Source: Rachycentron canadum (lineage: Eukaryota > Chordata > Actinopteri > Carangiformes > Rachycentridae). From it: a stretch of 64,000 bases of DNA. Positions within the stretch are counted from its first letter, which is position 1. Each line of letters opens with the position of its first letter. Shown in pieces: positions 32,751 through 44,393 of this stretch. The translations under genes were made by a program, and so were the position numbers. The notes below the pieces were generated by a model, which worked only from the letters and a program-made list of their open reading frames with translations, made no database searches and was not told the DNA's origin. The stretch spans positions 24,327,301-24,391,300 of the forward strand of contig CM076655.1 in the NCBI GenBank assembly GCA_038496675.1. The letters run 5' to 3'.

Positions 32751-33479
32751 TATTCTATTCTGTTCTGTTCTGTTCTATTCTGTTCTATTCTATTCTATTC
32801 TGTTCTATTCTATTCTGTTCTGTTCTATTCTGTTCTATTCTATTCTGTTCTGTTCTGTTCTGTTCTGTTCTATTCTGTTCTATTCTATTCTGTTCTGTTC
32901 TGTTCTGTTCTATTCTATTCTATTCTATTCTGTTCTGTTCTGTTCTATTCTATTCTGTTCTGTTCTGTTCTGTTCTGTTCTGTTCTATTCTGCTCTGTTC
33001 TATTATATTCTATTCTATTCTGTTCTGTTCTGTTCTATTCTGTTCTGTTCTGTTCTATTCTATTCTATTCTATTCTATTCTGTTCTGTTCTGTTCTATTC
33101 TGTTCTATTCTGTTCTGTTCTATTCTGCTCTGTTCTATTCTATTCTATTCTGTTCTGTTCTGTTCTATTCTATTCTGTTCTGTTCTGTTCTGGTCTGTTC
33201 TATTCTATTCTATTCTATTCTATTCTATTCTGTTCTGTTCTATTCTATTCTATTCTGTTCTGTTCTGTTCTGTTCTATTCTGTTCTGTTCTGTTCTGTTC
33301 TGTTCTGTTCTATTCTGCTCTGTTCTGTTCTATTCTGTTCTGTTCTATTCTATTCTATTCTGTTCTGTTCTGTTCTGTTCTGTTCTGTTCTGTTCTATTC
33401 TATTCTATTCTGTTCTGTTCTGTTCTGTTCTATTCTATTCTATTCTATTCTATTCTATTCTATTCTGTTCTGTTCTGTT
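32751..33479. repeat. (TTCTR)n pentanucleotide satellite, about 146 units
   Basis: There are about 729 bases of TTCTA and TTCTG units in an irregular A/G order, in one continuous register. Rare variant units are TGCTC at 32991, 33126 and 33316, TATTATATTC at 33001 and TGGTC at 33191. Neither unit creates a stop in any plus-strand frame, so three overlapping open frames of 251-328 codons (rich in Ser, Leu, Phe, Cys, Tyr) run through it. These are not genes. The plus strand is 80% pyrimidine. Confidence 0.97.
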
Positions 33480-33573
33480 GTGCTGATGGAATCTGGAGCC
33501 ACTTTGTTTCCTTCTTTCCTGCTGCTTTTTCCTTCGACAGCTGAGCAGCTATACAGAGACAAACTGTCACACA

Positions 33574-33574
<1 letters not shown>

Positions 33575-33605
<31 letters not shown>
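33575..33605. repeat. (CA)15 microsatellite
   Basis: A perfect run of about 31 bases. Confidence 0.95.
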
Positions 33606-33610
<5 letters not shown>

Positions 33611-33731
33611 ACAAACATATATAGTGTAGCTATATATATGGATCCTTTCAACTGTCAGTATGTAGCAGAGCAGTTGAGCAGAACCTGCTCTGCCACTTTC
33701 ACTTGTGTGTATATGTCTATCTCTGTGTGTA

Positions 33732-33741
<10 letters not shown>

Positions 33742-33786
<45 letters not shown>
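33742..33786. repeat. (TG)22 microsatellite, TATATA flank
   Basis: A TG run preceded by (TA)5. Confidence 0.95.
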
Positions 33787-33787
<1 letters not shown>

Positions 33788-33872
33788 AGTATCTGTTATG
33801 TGTGTTTGTGCAGTATCACCTCACACATACTTGAGTAATTAATTTTCAACATGGTTGAGTTTTCGCCGTGGC

Positions 33873-33889
33873 TGTGTGTGTGCAGTGTG

Positions 33890-33947
<58 letters not shown>

Positions 33948-33949
33948 GC
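33873..33949. repeat. (TG)n array with CAG interruptions
   Basis: Two copies of GTGTGTGTGCA are followed by a perfect (TG)n to 33942 and a GCGTGTGCAG end. Confidence 0.95.
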
Positions 33950-34034
33950 AGTAGGGGAGGTAGCTGCCGTCAATACTAATTTAGAACGAGAGAAAACAAA
34001 TGTATTTAATCCCTGGTTGTCTTGTCCTGTTTTC

Positions 34035-34105
34035 CTCTTCCTCCCTCCTTCTCCTTCTCTTTCTCTCTCCTTCCTTCCTTCCTTCCCTCCCTCCCTCTCT
34101 CTCTA
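34035..34105. repeat. Pyrimidine tract with (CCTT)n and (CT)n
   Basis: A run of CTCC, CCTT and CTCT words without purines for most of its length. Confidence 0.85.
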
Positions 34106-34280
34106 TTCCCCTCTCTTGCCTTCCACCTCGCTCGGTCCTCCCCACCCCTCGCGGGCTGATAGCCATTAGTGCTGCAAAGGGAATTTTAATGCAACGCCGG
34201 CTTCAGTGGGAAGGAATGAATATTTAAAACACACTCTGACTGGAGCAATAAAAGGAGAAGGACATATCCTTCATTTGGAG

Positions 34281-34282
<2 letters not shown>

Positions 34283-34312
<30 letters not shown>
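34283..34312. repeat. (CA)15 microsatellite
   Basis: A perfect run of about 30 bases. Confidence 0.95.
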
Positions 34313-34314
<2 letters not shown>

Positions 34315-34639
34315 CTGACGCACACAAACAGGAGTGTGTTTATCTGACACACTGACACTCTGGTCTGGTTCTCTCCAAACCAGTTCAGCTGGTCGGACTG
34401 GGAGCTCAGTCTGCTGCTGTTTGTTTTGTCCCGGCTCGCCGTGCTCACGTCCTGTCACAGTGTCGAGATGAGAAAGGTTTCCATGGTTACGACTTGAAAG
34501 CTTTCACATCAGGTGTCACACAACTCAAGAGCTAACCCCCCCCACCCCACCTCCAGCTTCTCACTAAGTGTCCTACGTCATATTTATCCTATCTGTAGCT
34601 GTGGAGCAACTTCACTGTAATATTCAAACAGTGATGCCT

Positions 34640-34829
34640 GTGTTTTTGGGAGTTAAACACCAGATGCAGCTCCACATTACATTTACTGAAGGACCTCAAA
34701 CACACCCTGGCATGCCCAGCTAGCACTTACTATCAACCTCGAGGTCCCCTACTGCAGCTTTAGTGTTGTCCCTCCCCCGTACGTCGCTTTGGATAAAAGC
34801 ATCTGCCAAATGACTAAATGTAAATGTAA
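34640..34829 (+). mobile_element. LINE/SINE 3' tail (L2/CR1-like fish tail)
   Basis: The end 'gtacGTCGCTTTGGATAAAAGC' with 'atctgccaaatgactaaatgtaaatgtaa' (34779-34829) is the 3' tail shared by many fish LINEs and their SINE partners. The upstream body (34640-34778) is poorly defined. No reverse transcriptase frame was seen. Confidence 0.75.
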
Positions 34830-35069
34830 GTACTGTGCTGCTTACAGTTTGAATGCTAATTACACGTATAAATTAGAGGCTTTGCTTCTTGTCCTCTGGG
34901 AAATATTACTCTTCTACTCTACTACATCTCTCCACACTGAAGGTGTGGAGGCATGTTCGAACCCGGATCATTCGAGCAACGCTAACACAGCGGCTAACGA
35001 ATATAACAGCAAGACACAACATCACGGCGAAACGTTACGCAGCTTGTAACTGGCAGCGGCTGACACAGT

Positions 35070-35262
35070 AGCTGTGTCCCAATTCAGGGGCCGCATCCTT
35101 CGGAGACTGCATTTAAAGCCTGAATGTGCCACAGCCAGCGTGACTAGCCTGTCCCATTTTGAAGGCTCTTTCACGCGAGGCCGACAAATACCTCCTCCCT
35201 TTCCTGTGAAATGAAAGCTCCAAAGGGCGGATCTTTCGCCGCCCAACCCATCCCAATCATAT
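35070..35262 (-). mobile_element. Family B element, copy 3 (one end only)
   Basis: The terminus GTGTCCCAATTCAGGGGCC is followed by 'gcatccttcggagactgcattt' and 'tgtcccattttgaaggctc', which match the right part of copy 4 in reverse. The element is lost after about 35262. Confidence 0.75.
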
Positions 35263-35774
35263 GGATGGTATGACTTCAGTCTAAAGTGCCAATAGCATGG
35301 GACATTTTTTAACATGGTATAATATAATATATTTCTTGTATTATTAAAAATACACAATATGGACGTTAATCTGGTTAAACGGTGGATTTTCATTGGAGGG
35401 GGGTAGAATAACACATTTAAAGCTGCTGCTCTGAACAGCATCAATCAGTCGACGCTGAAACAGGAACAGCTCATTTTACTGTTGATAGCTCAGCACACTT
35501 TACCAGTCAGACCTCTTTACCTTCAGATGATTAAAATTTTAAATTTGCACATTTTGTCTCCGACATGTTGTGGAATCGAAGCCAGGAAGATCTGAGGCAG
35601 CGTTGAGAGCAGCATTAGTGCGGCGTTCTTACTAAAGTGCTGCGTGAAAGTACAAAAGAGCACGGATGAGAGCAACAGGTGAGCTGAAATGAACAACCGT
35701 CTGTTGTTATGGAAACAAGATGCACTGTCAGCATTTTTTTTTATATACTACTCTGAAAAACCACCTCAGGCGGC

Positions 35775-35805
<31 letters not shown>

Positions 35806-37511
35806 ACCCACAAACACACAAACCGAACCTCACCTGCTCAGCATTCAACACGTTTTAATAATTCTAAAAAAAACAACAAAAAAAAAAAACATCTGAATTT
35901 GGATTTAAAAGGTGTTTTTAAAGTATCTGTGGAAGAATGAATGACAGAGAGACACCGAAAAACAAGAGGGAGAGAGAGAGAGGATTAAAACCTGGATAAC
36001 AAACCTACTTTTCATAAAAAACAGCAAAACAAAACAAAAAAAAAAAACAACTTGTGGCCTATGTTTCTGAATTGTTTGAAGAGTTTGTGTGTTCCTGTTG
36101 ATTGTGCTCAGCATTGTTGTGTATAGTCAGTTAGCCTTGTCATCTTGTTATTGTTTTGGTAACTCCCAAGTTAAATTTACACAACATGGACAATAGAGTG
36201 AGTGAGAGATTTTATCTGCATGCTGGCCTTTAAAGTCATTGTGCAGGTTTCACTTCTGCCTAAACTTTTATTATTTTAATTATTTTGCCTTAAAAAAAAA
36301 ACCAACTGAACTCATTCAAGTTCCCACTGTGAGCAGTAGATTTTTAAACAAACACGCTGTTATCAGGTTAAGTTTGCGATTTCAGTTTTTGGTCTGTCCC
36401 GTCTCAATTTGCTGTTTTTGTTGTGTCACGATTAATTATTGTGAGTATTTTATATTATATAGCAATACTTGTGTGGCCGTGTAACATTTGGAAATTCCAG
36501 TGCTAAAATCGGAAGTTTAATGCTGTCAACATGAGCCACCATATGCTAACGCTCATACCAGACCAATACCCCTTTTCCATCAAAATCAGGGGGTATAAGC
36601 AAGGGGTGTTTAAAATGAAGGTAAACTCGCTCATAAAAGCTGAAAGCTGGACGAGAATGCCTTTACATTCGGCCTGAGGAGACGCTCAGATGCAGGGGAG
36701 GGAGAGCGAGCCACGAGCTGATGTTCAAACTGCTATGACAGATCTGTCTCATCTCTGGGTCGGAGCTCCTGACGCCTCCATCAGTGGAAGCTGAGCACAA
36801 AAACCGCACCTGTACAGGTGACAGGTGTGTGTCTGTGCCCTGAGATGTTACAGCAGAAGAAGGAAAATTAACAGGTTGACGTGTGTTTACGAAGCCGATA
36901 AGTACCCATGTCTAAGTCCTTTGACCTGGGTCTGAATGCTGATCGCAGCCCCTTCCCCTGCAGACAAAAGCCTGATGTTAGTGGGCCTCAGCAGACTAAA
37001 ATGAGGCCGCAGATGCAGAATCCGTCAGTTGACTTGAGCTAAATTCATTTTAAAATTTCCATTTGATGTTGCTTTTTTTTTTGAAGTTGCATGGACTCAC
37101 TCTAAAACAACAATCTCTATGTGGTTGGCAAGATTTGCACATTTGTTGCCATTTTTCTCCATTTTGGAGTAAATCCACCTTAAGGTACTACTCCTCTCCA
37201 ATAGTTTTATATCCAGCATGGCTGTAAATGATGTAACATGATGTCTTGAGGGAGTGGGGAGCCCTGACTGTACGGCACCAAGTAACTTTGAGCGAGGAGA
37301 CTGTCTGTTTTTGAACAGAATGTTGTGCGACACACAAATCACCATAAAAGTCCCATTTTACAGACGACTGTTGCTCGCAAATTTGCAGACAAATCTGTGT
37401 TCTACAGGGCTTGTGTATGAGTCACAAGTATGGCATTCATTCATTTTGATTAGTGAAATGTGTCAAAACAAATGGAGGGTAAACGCACTCATGTTGTGAG
37501 TCGGCGAAGTG
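35263..37511. other. Gene-free unique sequence with homopolymer tracts
   Basis: T tracts lie at 35778-35806 and A tracts at 35878-35889 and 36039-36048. No exon, RNA gene or family repeat could be supported in the remainder. Confidence 0.4.
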
Positions 37512-37528
37512 CCCCCCCCCCCCCCCCG
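37512..37528. repeat. Poly-C tract
   Basis: About 17 C residues. Confidence 0.9.
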
Positions 37529-37945
37529 GTTAGACGGATCATGTTGGCTGTTTTTGGTTGGAGTTCCTGAGTCCCATTGTTTTTCAGGTTCTAATATCAA
37601 TTATTATTTATCAAACCAAAGAGAGAATGCAATGAATTTTACTCCTGAACTGATGGTACAGAAAAAAAAAAAGTTTATGACCGTTGTGAGTGAAGTGAAT
37701 GAAGTTCGGGATGAGGTCCTGAAATCAGGTCTGCAGTGTGTCTGCCGTGTTGTGAGTCCACACATCTTCCTCGGGTATTTATCTCAGGCAGCTTCTTGTT
37801 GTCCCAGTGCCAGTAGGAATATCTGTCACTGAGCAACACAGATTCAGTTCAGAGGAAATCTGAAGTCTTGTGTTCAGGTAAACATACAGTCACACTGATA
37901 GTGGTTCCCATGAAGAGACAAGAGAGAGGTATGCTGCTGGACTGG

Positions 37946-37946
<1 letters not shown>

Positions 37947-37977
<31 letters not shown>
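37947..37977. repeat. (TG)15 microsatellite
   Basis: A perfect run of about 30 bases. Confidence 0.95.
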
Positions 37978-38108
37978 TTCGTCCTAAACCTCATATTCAC
38001 AGTGAATCATCGCAGGTCAAAGAGTTTGTGTGTGTGTCTGTGATGGACAGGTAATGAAATAAGTGAGGGTTGTTGTTGAATTAGAATGAAGGCTGAGTAA
38101 CAGCAAGG

Positions 38109-38112
<4 letters not shown>

Positions 38113-38150
<38 letters not shown>
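38113..38150. repeat. (TG)19 microsatellite
   Basis: A perfect run of about 38 bases, followed by a short (GA)n at 38155-38166. Confidence 0.95.
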
Positions 38151-38154
<4 letters not shown>

Positions 38155-38298
38155 AGAGAGAGAGAGACCATGGCTCTCGTTAGCGGCTGCAGTCCTGACG
38201 AATCTTCAGTGAAACCAGAGATCAGCTAATTTTTGAGGTATGAAAAAGACCATTTACAGTTCCGATTGATCCGGACTCCGGAGATTGTGTGTGTTTAT

Positions 38299-38302
<4 letters not shown>

Positions 38303-38349
<47 letters not shown>
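38303..38349. repeat. (GT)23 microsatellite
   Basis: A perfect run of about 47 bases. It is the third GT array within 400 bases. Confidence 0.95.
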
Positions 38350-38352
<3 letters not shown>

Positions 38353-38744
38353 CGCTCTAGGTGTATTGGGTGACAGATCAGTTTTTGAGCAGTGAGTTTC
38401 CAACCCCTCAGCTTCCTGTTGAAAAGGGAAGTGGAGCTTGAAGACGACAGCGGCTGTAAACTGACCCCGGGTCAGATTTCAGGCTGCAGAAAAACCGGTT
38501 TGATGCTTCATCACATCCTGTCGTCACTGTCATCGATTTAAATTGCATAGAGGCAGAAATCAGTCGGTTCTGGTCCACTTTTAGTGAGGCTTGCACAGAA
38601 ACTGATCTGGTCTATCTTGCCTTCAATCAGCGTATCAAATATATCAATAGTCATCGTGCTTGCTGCGTATTTTCTCCCAGCTGAAGCATCCTGTCCACCG
38701 TACCTGAGGTTAATACGTGGATATATGGCTACTGCCCGTAGATC

Positions 38745-38980
38745 TCCATCCGTCCATTATCTATAGCACTAATCCATGGAGGGTCATGGGAGGGTGGAGC
38801 CAAACACTGCTGACTTTGGACAAGGGTGGCGTTCACCCTGGACAGGTCACCAGTCCATCACAGCGAGTCTATCACAGAGTCACCAACCTAAACCTGTGTC
38901 TTTGGCCCGTGGGAGGAAGCCAGAGCACCCAGAGGGAACCCACACTTGCACAGGCAGAACAAAGCTGGACCCTTCTTCAG
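38745..38980 (+). mobile_element. Fish-wide dispersed repeat, GGGAGGAAGCC type
   Basis: Ordered motifs are 'tccatccgtccattatctata', 'gggtcatgggagggtggagcc', 'caccctggacaggtcaccag', 'tccatcacag', 'gagtcaccaacctaa', 'gtctttggcccgtgggaggaagcc' and 'gagcacccagagggaaccca'. This order is that of a very common teleost repeat, generally regarded as retroposon-derived. The copy lacks the usual segment between the tcacag and agtcacc motifs. No protein is encoded. Confidence 0.75.
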
Positions 38981-40267
38981 TAAAAGTCCTGGTTATGCTT
39001 ATGTCAGTTATACAATACAGTCATACAAAACGTTTGCATTGCAGCTAACGCTGATGATCTGACATTAACAGATCATGTATCGTATGTTTTGATGTAAAAT
39101 CTTGACTAGTTGCTAACAAGCTAACACTTTAACATCTTCTTACGCGCGTTAACGTTAGCTTGGCATGTAGCATAACAACGTTAGCATGTTAGCAACATTC
39201 ATTACTAGCTAACTTCATTATTTTTGCTTTTCCAAAACGAAGGATGATAAATAAAAATGGTCAAAATAGTTGCAGATTACTTTTCAACTAATTTATCTAC
39301 TAATCAACTAATTGTTTCAGATATAGACGTGGCATTGTAGTATATTATCTTATTGTCACTGAGCTGCCTGTTCATGCAAATGATATTCAGTCCAAACCAT
39401 CCAAATGGCTTGTTAACTTAAAGTTAGTCAGCAGTCAGACTCTTCACACTACTGGATTTAATCCGTATCCACCCCTCACATTTAAATTAGTGAACCCATT
39501 GAACCACCAATGCAGCTTCAGTTTCGACTTCCTGGAGGTTGGTGCTGTGTGAGGACGTCAGGTGGAGCTGTAACTGACAGGTGCTGCAGCTTCTCCCTCC
39601 TTCTCTCTCCGTCTTTGTCTCCTCACTCTTCTCTGTCCGTCGTTAAGCGAGAGATTGAAGCCCGCTTCATTAAAAGCCGCTGGAAGGAGCGCTCGTTCAG
39701 CTGACTCCCTCGGCATGCTGGGAGAATCTGCTGACAAGCTGCACAGTGACGGAGAGGAGGGAGAGGAGAGGAGCAAGGAGTGAGCGTCCTATATTCTCAC
39801 AAACACTGGTGGTGGAAGCGGGGGGGGGGGCAAAGAGACATATTCTGGTCTTTTCTGGTTCGTTCCCATCTGTCCCTCTCTTATTTCATTTGTCCTTCTT
39901 TCCTCTATTCTTCCCTTCCTCTTTCCTTTATTACTACTACACTTTTTGTCCTCCTTCCTTGCTTCCATCCTCCCCTATATGCCTCTAACCCTCTTTTTTC
40001 CTTTCTTATTTCTCTCCTAAATTCCCTCTTAAGAGCTTTACGTAACATGTCAACACCAAGGTCAAAGCCTCTTAACGGACAGAAAGGTGGACAAACAGAT
40101 GAGATCTGAGTTTAAGGAAACTAGATCTGCCCCTTCCTCCAAACGAAAAAGAAAAGAAAAAAATACCCAAAATGCCATTTTAGCAGTTTCACTTCTGACA
40201 GCTGAAACGTTACCCTGACAGGACGACAAACTGCAAGTCAGCAAATCAGGAGGCAGCAAGTCCTCGC

Positions 40268-40270
<3 letters not shown>
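38981..40270. other. Gene-free unique sequence
   Basis: This includes a TTAGC-rich patch at 39100-39230, a possible fragment of family I at 39264-39320, and a pyrimidine-rich stretch at 39850-40030. No exon was supported. Confidence 0.4.

Positions 40271-40314
<44 letters not shown>
40271..40314. repeat. (GT)22 microsatellite
   Basis: A perfect run of about 44 bases. Confidence 0.95.
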
Positions 40315-40315
<1 letters not shown>

Positions 40316-40556
40316 GTTAAATTCAGTCACATACCCAAAAAATAAAAAAAAAAACGAAATAAAAAATGTCTCTCCCAGGCTGTCATGACTTGACAGTGCT
40401 GTGACCAGTGCTGTGTGTGTCTATAGTGTGTATATGTGTGTGTGTGCAGACGGAGCACTGCAGTAATTGAATTTTACCTCTCAAAAAAGCTGTGACATTA
40501 TTGTATTAGACGAGGGCTACAACGGAGTGCGGGAATCCAACTGCAGCTAAACACAG

Positions 40557-40668
40557 CTGACCAATCCGAGCCCTCCCAGCTGACCAATCCGAGCCCTCCC
40601 AGCTGACCAATCCGAGCCCTCCCAGCTGACCAATCCGAGCCCTCCCAGCTGACCAATCCGAGCCCTCC
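40557..40668. repeat. 23-bp CCAAT-containing minisatellite, about 4.9 units
   Basis: There are five consecutive copies of a 23-base unit beginning CTGACCAATCCGAGCCCTCC (40557, 40580, 40603, 40626 and 40649); the last lacks the final three bases. The first four appear identical and the fifth matches as far as it goes. A 23-base period is not a multiple of three, so the minus-strand open frames with repeated Gly-Leu-Val-Ser-Trp are artefacts. Each unit carries a CCAAT in a context resembling an NF-Y site. Confidence 0.95.
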
Positions 40669-42776
40669 GTGAACTGTGACGCAGCTTCGTTTTGGACCTG
40701 AACAATCAGATGGGATCGTGTCAACACCAGAGGAGCGCTTGGTAACATCGCTGGCAACTCCCAAGTGGGTAGAGCTTTGCCCAGGTGACCTAGTGGAAAA
40801 GCACACCTTCGACGGGGGGGCAGCAGGGCAGCCAACAAACCCATCAGAGCCAGAGCGGAGACGACATCTCTGATCCCATCGCAGACAACTGATCTAGATT
40901 ATCTGTGATCGGCCCAGACTGAAATATCTCAACCACTGTCAGATGAGATTCACGGTCCCCAGAGGACAAGTCTTACTTTAGGTGACCGCACTCTCTCCAA
41001 TGACCATTTATTTTTTGTTTGAGCAGAATAAGAATCACACCTGATGAGCACTTTGAAATTGCTAATTTAAAAACACTGAAACAGAAACACTTCTTTTAGC
41101 CTGGAGGTCAGTCCCAGGGAGCCAGATCCAACTGAGGTGCTTGAGATCTGTTGTTACATTTAATTGGAACAATATCACCGAAATATCAAATGAAAAACAA
41201 ACACATTCGCAGTTGTTTTATCGACTTTTCCAAAAGAAAAAAAAAAAAAACAATAGCTTCCACACTGGTACATGGTATCTGCAAAATATTTGAATATATC
41301 CAACAGCGTGGATCAGACAACCGGATGTGGGACGTCTGAAACGACCTGTGGTGATGGGGTCTCCGAGTCGTAGCTAGTTTTCTAGCGAGGGATGGGAATA
41401 AGGTGCAGAAAGGGGTCTGCCTTGGCCGGGTATCGGCTTCTCCACTCCCTGACCACTCGTTCACCCATCAGTGTGTTTTCTACCTGCCTCATTTGTTCGT
41501 CTACCTTTTGTTGTTAGTGACAAATCTCTTCCTCATTAGTGTCTCATTAGTGTGATTATTTACTTCAGACCCCCACTGACTTCATCACCTTTTGGCAAGT
41601 TTTAGGGAATGAGTTTCACATTTCTGCCACATTTAGATCAAAACATAACAACTATTGACAGATTCACTGTTAATCTATTTCTATCGAGTGCAGCTGCTGG
41701 CTGAGACTCTCTCTCCCTCCCTCTCTCCCTCTCTCTCTCTGCGTTTGGTGTTTAAAGTTTGTGGTAAGAGGAGCTGAGGAGGAAGTATCTCCCCCCTGCA
41801 TCTCCTGTAAGAGGAGACGTAACCCCCCCCCCTTCCCTTCTCCATCCGCTCCGCTTCGTTAGCAACTGACTGGTGGCTGTTCGCTAACCAACCCCGACCT
41901 GCCGCCGTTTAATTCGACGCCGAAAGACGAGGAAGGCGATCACTCACTTGTCCTCGGTCGTCCTCTGAGGGAGCGAGAGACACACTGATAGAAACACGGG
42001 GAGGGAGAGAGAGAGAGAGGTTTCAGCTGACAGGATTGGTTTCCAGCAGGAGGACAGACGAGGAGCTGAAGACTCACCCACACGTACACACACTCATCAC
42101 ACACTGTGCTGCTCCCACCATGTGTCAATATTAGCCTGTTTGCACACGCCGACCTTTGACTCGGACAGTTTTACCTGCTGGGAAATAAACATATGGTCGG
42201 ATAGGAGAGTAGAGACAGAAGGAAGAAAGAAAAGAGGGGGATTAGGGATGGATAGATTACTCAACGGGCCTACCAGACACAGGCCCAGGGCCCCCCTGAC
42301 CTTTTGGGCCCCTGAACTAACTCTTGTTTCTACTTTTGAAAGTCACAGAGCTCAATTAAAAGACAAAGATACAAAGCAGCTCTTTTAGTCTTTTAGTCCT
42401 CTACAGGTGGGGCCTTCTACCTCTCAGTGCCCAGAGACCCATTTCGTCATGGGAAGAAACCTATGGGAGGAGGAGGAGGAGGAGGAGGGAAAGGAAGAGA
42501 GGGTGTAAGGGGAGATGATTTATGAGATAAGAGGAGGTGAAGTGGAGGAGAGTGCAGAGAAAACAGAGTGATATTAAAACAGCTGCACTTCATTTACACA
42601 TCTGGACACAGTTCCCAGCATGCATGTGTGCATGTGTGTATATTTTGTGTGTGTGTTGAAGATTTAATTCCCAGCGTGCAGAGGGAGATGTTTGAATGTT
42701 AAAGCGATGGGGATGAAGGTGTCATTCACAGCTCAGTAACACAGAGAGAGGGAGAGACGTCAGTTTGTGTGTATGT

Positions 42777-42781
<5 letters not shown>
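40669..42781. other. Gene-free unique sequence
   Basis: No exon was supported. Short (CT)n lies at 41707-41740, (GA)n at 42005-42021 and (GGA)n at 42467-42488. 42260-42310 with 'cagacacaggcccagggccccc' may be part of another dispersed repeat that I could not place. Confidence 0.4.

Positions 42782-42820
<39 letters not shown>
42782..42820. repeat. (TG)19 microsatellite
   Basis: A perfect run of about 39 bases. Confidence 0.95.
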
Positions 42821-42822
<2 letters not shown>

Positions 42823-43377
42823 TGTTTGAAATTCTGCTCGTCTGTTATCTGACTCCATCCAAGAAATCCAGAGTGAGAGGGAGAAGGACAGAGACACAGT
42901 TTGTGTTTCTGTGTTTACATTCATTCTTATGATTCAGCTGTAACCAGGTTAACGCTTTGAACAAGTTCTGTTAGTGACATGAAGGTTTGACAGTATGTGG
43001 TCACCTGAAGTCTCCACCATGTGTGCGTTAACGTGTCGCTCAAACACCCTCGAATCTTCATCACTGAGGTCCAACACTCACATCATTTTGCTGTTTTTAT
43101 AATTATTTATTGTATTTTTATTGTTTATTGTATAATATATGTTTTATTTAACTGTCTCACTACAACCCTTTTAGTGTGTGTGTGTGTGCATGTGTTGTAT
43201 TTTCTGTCCTCCCTCTGTAAATCCACCTCATTTATGTCCTACTCTGATTCTGTTTTTAAAGGTATAAATAATCTTATTTTTATTATCATCGCATAGTGAA
43301 TACTGCAGTTTGCCAATATCACACCACGTCCAGTGGATTTGGGTCTAGTCTTGATCAATGGACATTGGCTGATGTGA

Positions 43378-43668
43378 GGCTGCAGCTAACGATTATTTTC
43401 ATTAATGATTAACTGGCATTTGTTTGCTTTGTCAGAAAATAGTAAAAATATTTCATACAGTTCCAAAGTGATGACTGCAAAGGGTTTGTTTTGTCCGACA
43501 ACCTAGAAATATTCAGTTTAAAGTGATATCTGATGAGAGAAAGCATCACATTTTCTTATTAACTGGAACCAGTTACTTTTGTTTCAAACAAAATGACCAA
43601 ATAAATAATCGATCGTGAAATAAGTTGCTGATTAACTTTGTCAATAGACTAATCTTTGCAGCCCCAGT
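43378..43668 (+). mobile_element. Family I inverted-end element
   Basis: It begins GGCTGCAGCTAACGATTA and ends with 'aatagactaatctttgcagcccc', so the termini are inverted repeats. The interior has 'tgtcagaaaatagt', 'gttttgtccgacaacctagaaatattcagttta' and 'aaataatcgat', a layout typical of a widespread teleost MITE. A partial relative lies at 44247-44375. Confidence 0.75.
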
Positions 43669-44246
43669 TTTCAGGTTGTTGTTAAGTACCCAATTGGATA
43701 TATAATTATCAGTGATTTCACAATGAAATCTAAGATGTTTTAACAGCTCTGTCTCACATTTGGTTTTGTGGCTCAAAACTGAAACAACCACTGAGTTTTC
43801 TAAAATATAATAATATAATAATAAGATGTCTCTTCACTGTAGCCGAGGAGCCGGAAACAAAGGATTTACACAGTAAAGTGTGTTGACAGGAGCGTCTGCA
43901 TGCGTTTGTCTATTTAGAATAAACGTCATTGTCAGATTGAGCTCATTTGATGTTTAGATGCAGCTACAGTGCATTAACCTTTGATATCAGCTGCTTCGCT
44001 TCTCTATTATTTTCCGAGGTTATTTTGCTTCTGGTCGTCGGCGGCGAGACACATGATTTGCTGAGGTGACATGACTGACTTGGCCAGTTCAGGTTGTCCC
44101 ACTGTTTGGACCTAAAACATCCTCGGCCGCCCTGTTTTGATGTTTAGGGTCAGTGTCCTGCTGTGTCGTCCTCAAACAGAGTTGAGTAAACGTATTTGGA
44201 TGTAAACAGTCTGAAACTAAAGCTCAGATTGTTTAAATCCTCTTAG

Positions 44247-44375
44247 TAGAGAAGCTGGAACCAGAAAATTTTTATTTTTTGCTACTTTTGCTTTAAAATG
44301 ACTGAATTGATCAATATATCATAATAAACCCTGATTATTTTTCTGTCCATCAACAAATTGATGAATCTACTAATC
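44247..44375 (+). mobile_element. Family I fragment
   Basis: 'agaagctggaaccagaaaattttta', 'ttaaaatgactgaattgat' and 'atgaatctactaatcc' resemble the right half of the family I repeat. The right terminus is not recognisable. It directly precedes a family B element. Confidence 0.5.
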
Positions 44376-44393
44376 CTTTATGAAAAGGATGAA

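Noticed and set aside
32643..33629. Open frame of 328 codons, the longest in the window, with two overlapping frames
   Set aside because: It lies in the TTCTA/TTCTG array, which cannot create stops in any plus-strand frame. Its Ser-Val-Leu-Phe-Tyr-Cys pattern is the translation of the repeat.
40557..40668. CRISPR-like direct repeats
   Set aside because: The units are directly adjacent without spacers, and the genome is evidently eukaryotic.
40498..40844. Minus-strand frames with a repeated Gly-Leu-Val-Ser-Trp-Glu pattern
   Set aside because: This comes from the 23-base minisatellite read in shifting frames. The period is not a multiple of three and there is no recognisable protein.
42260..42440. 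Additional dispersed repeat with 'cagacacaggcccaggg'
   Set aside because: It looks like a repeat fragment, but no second copy was found in the window and I could not place it in a family.
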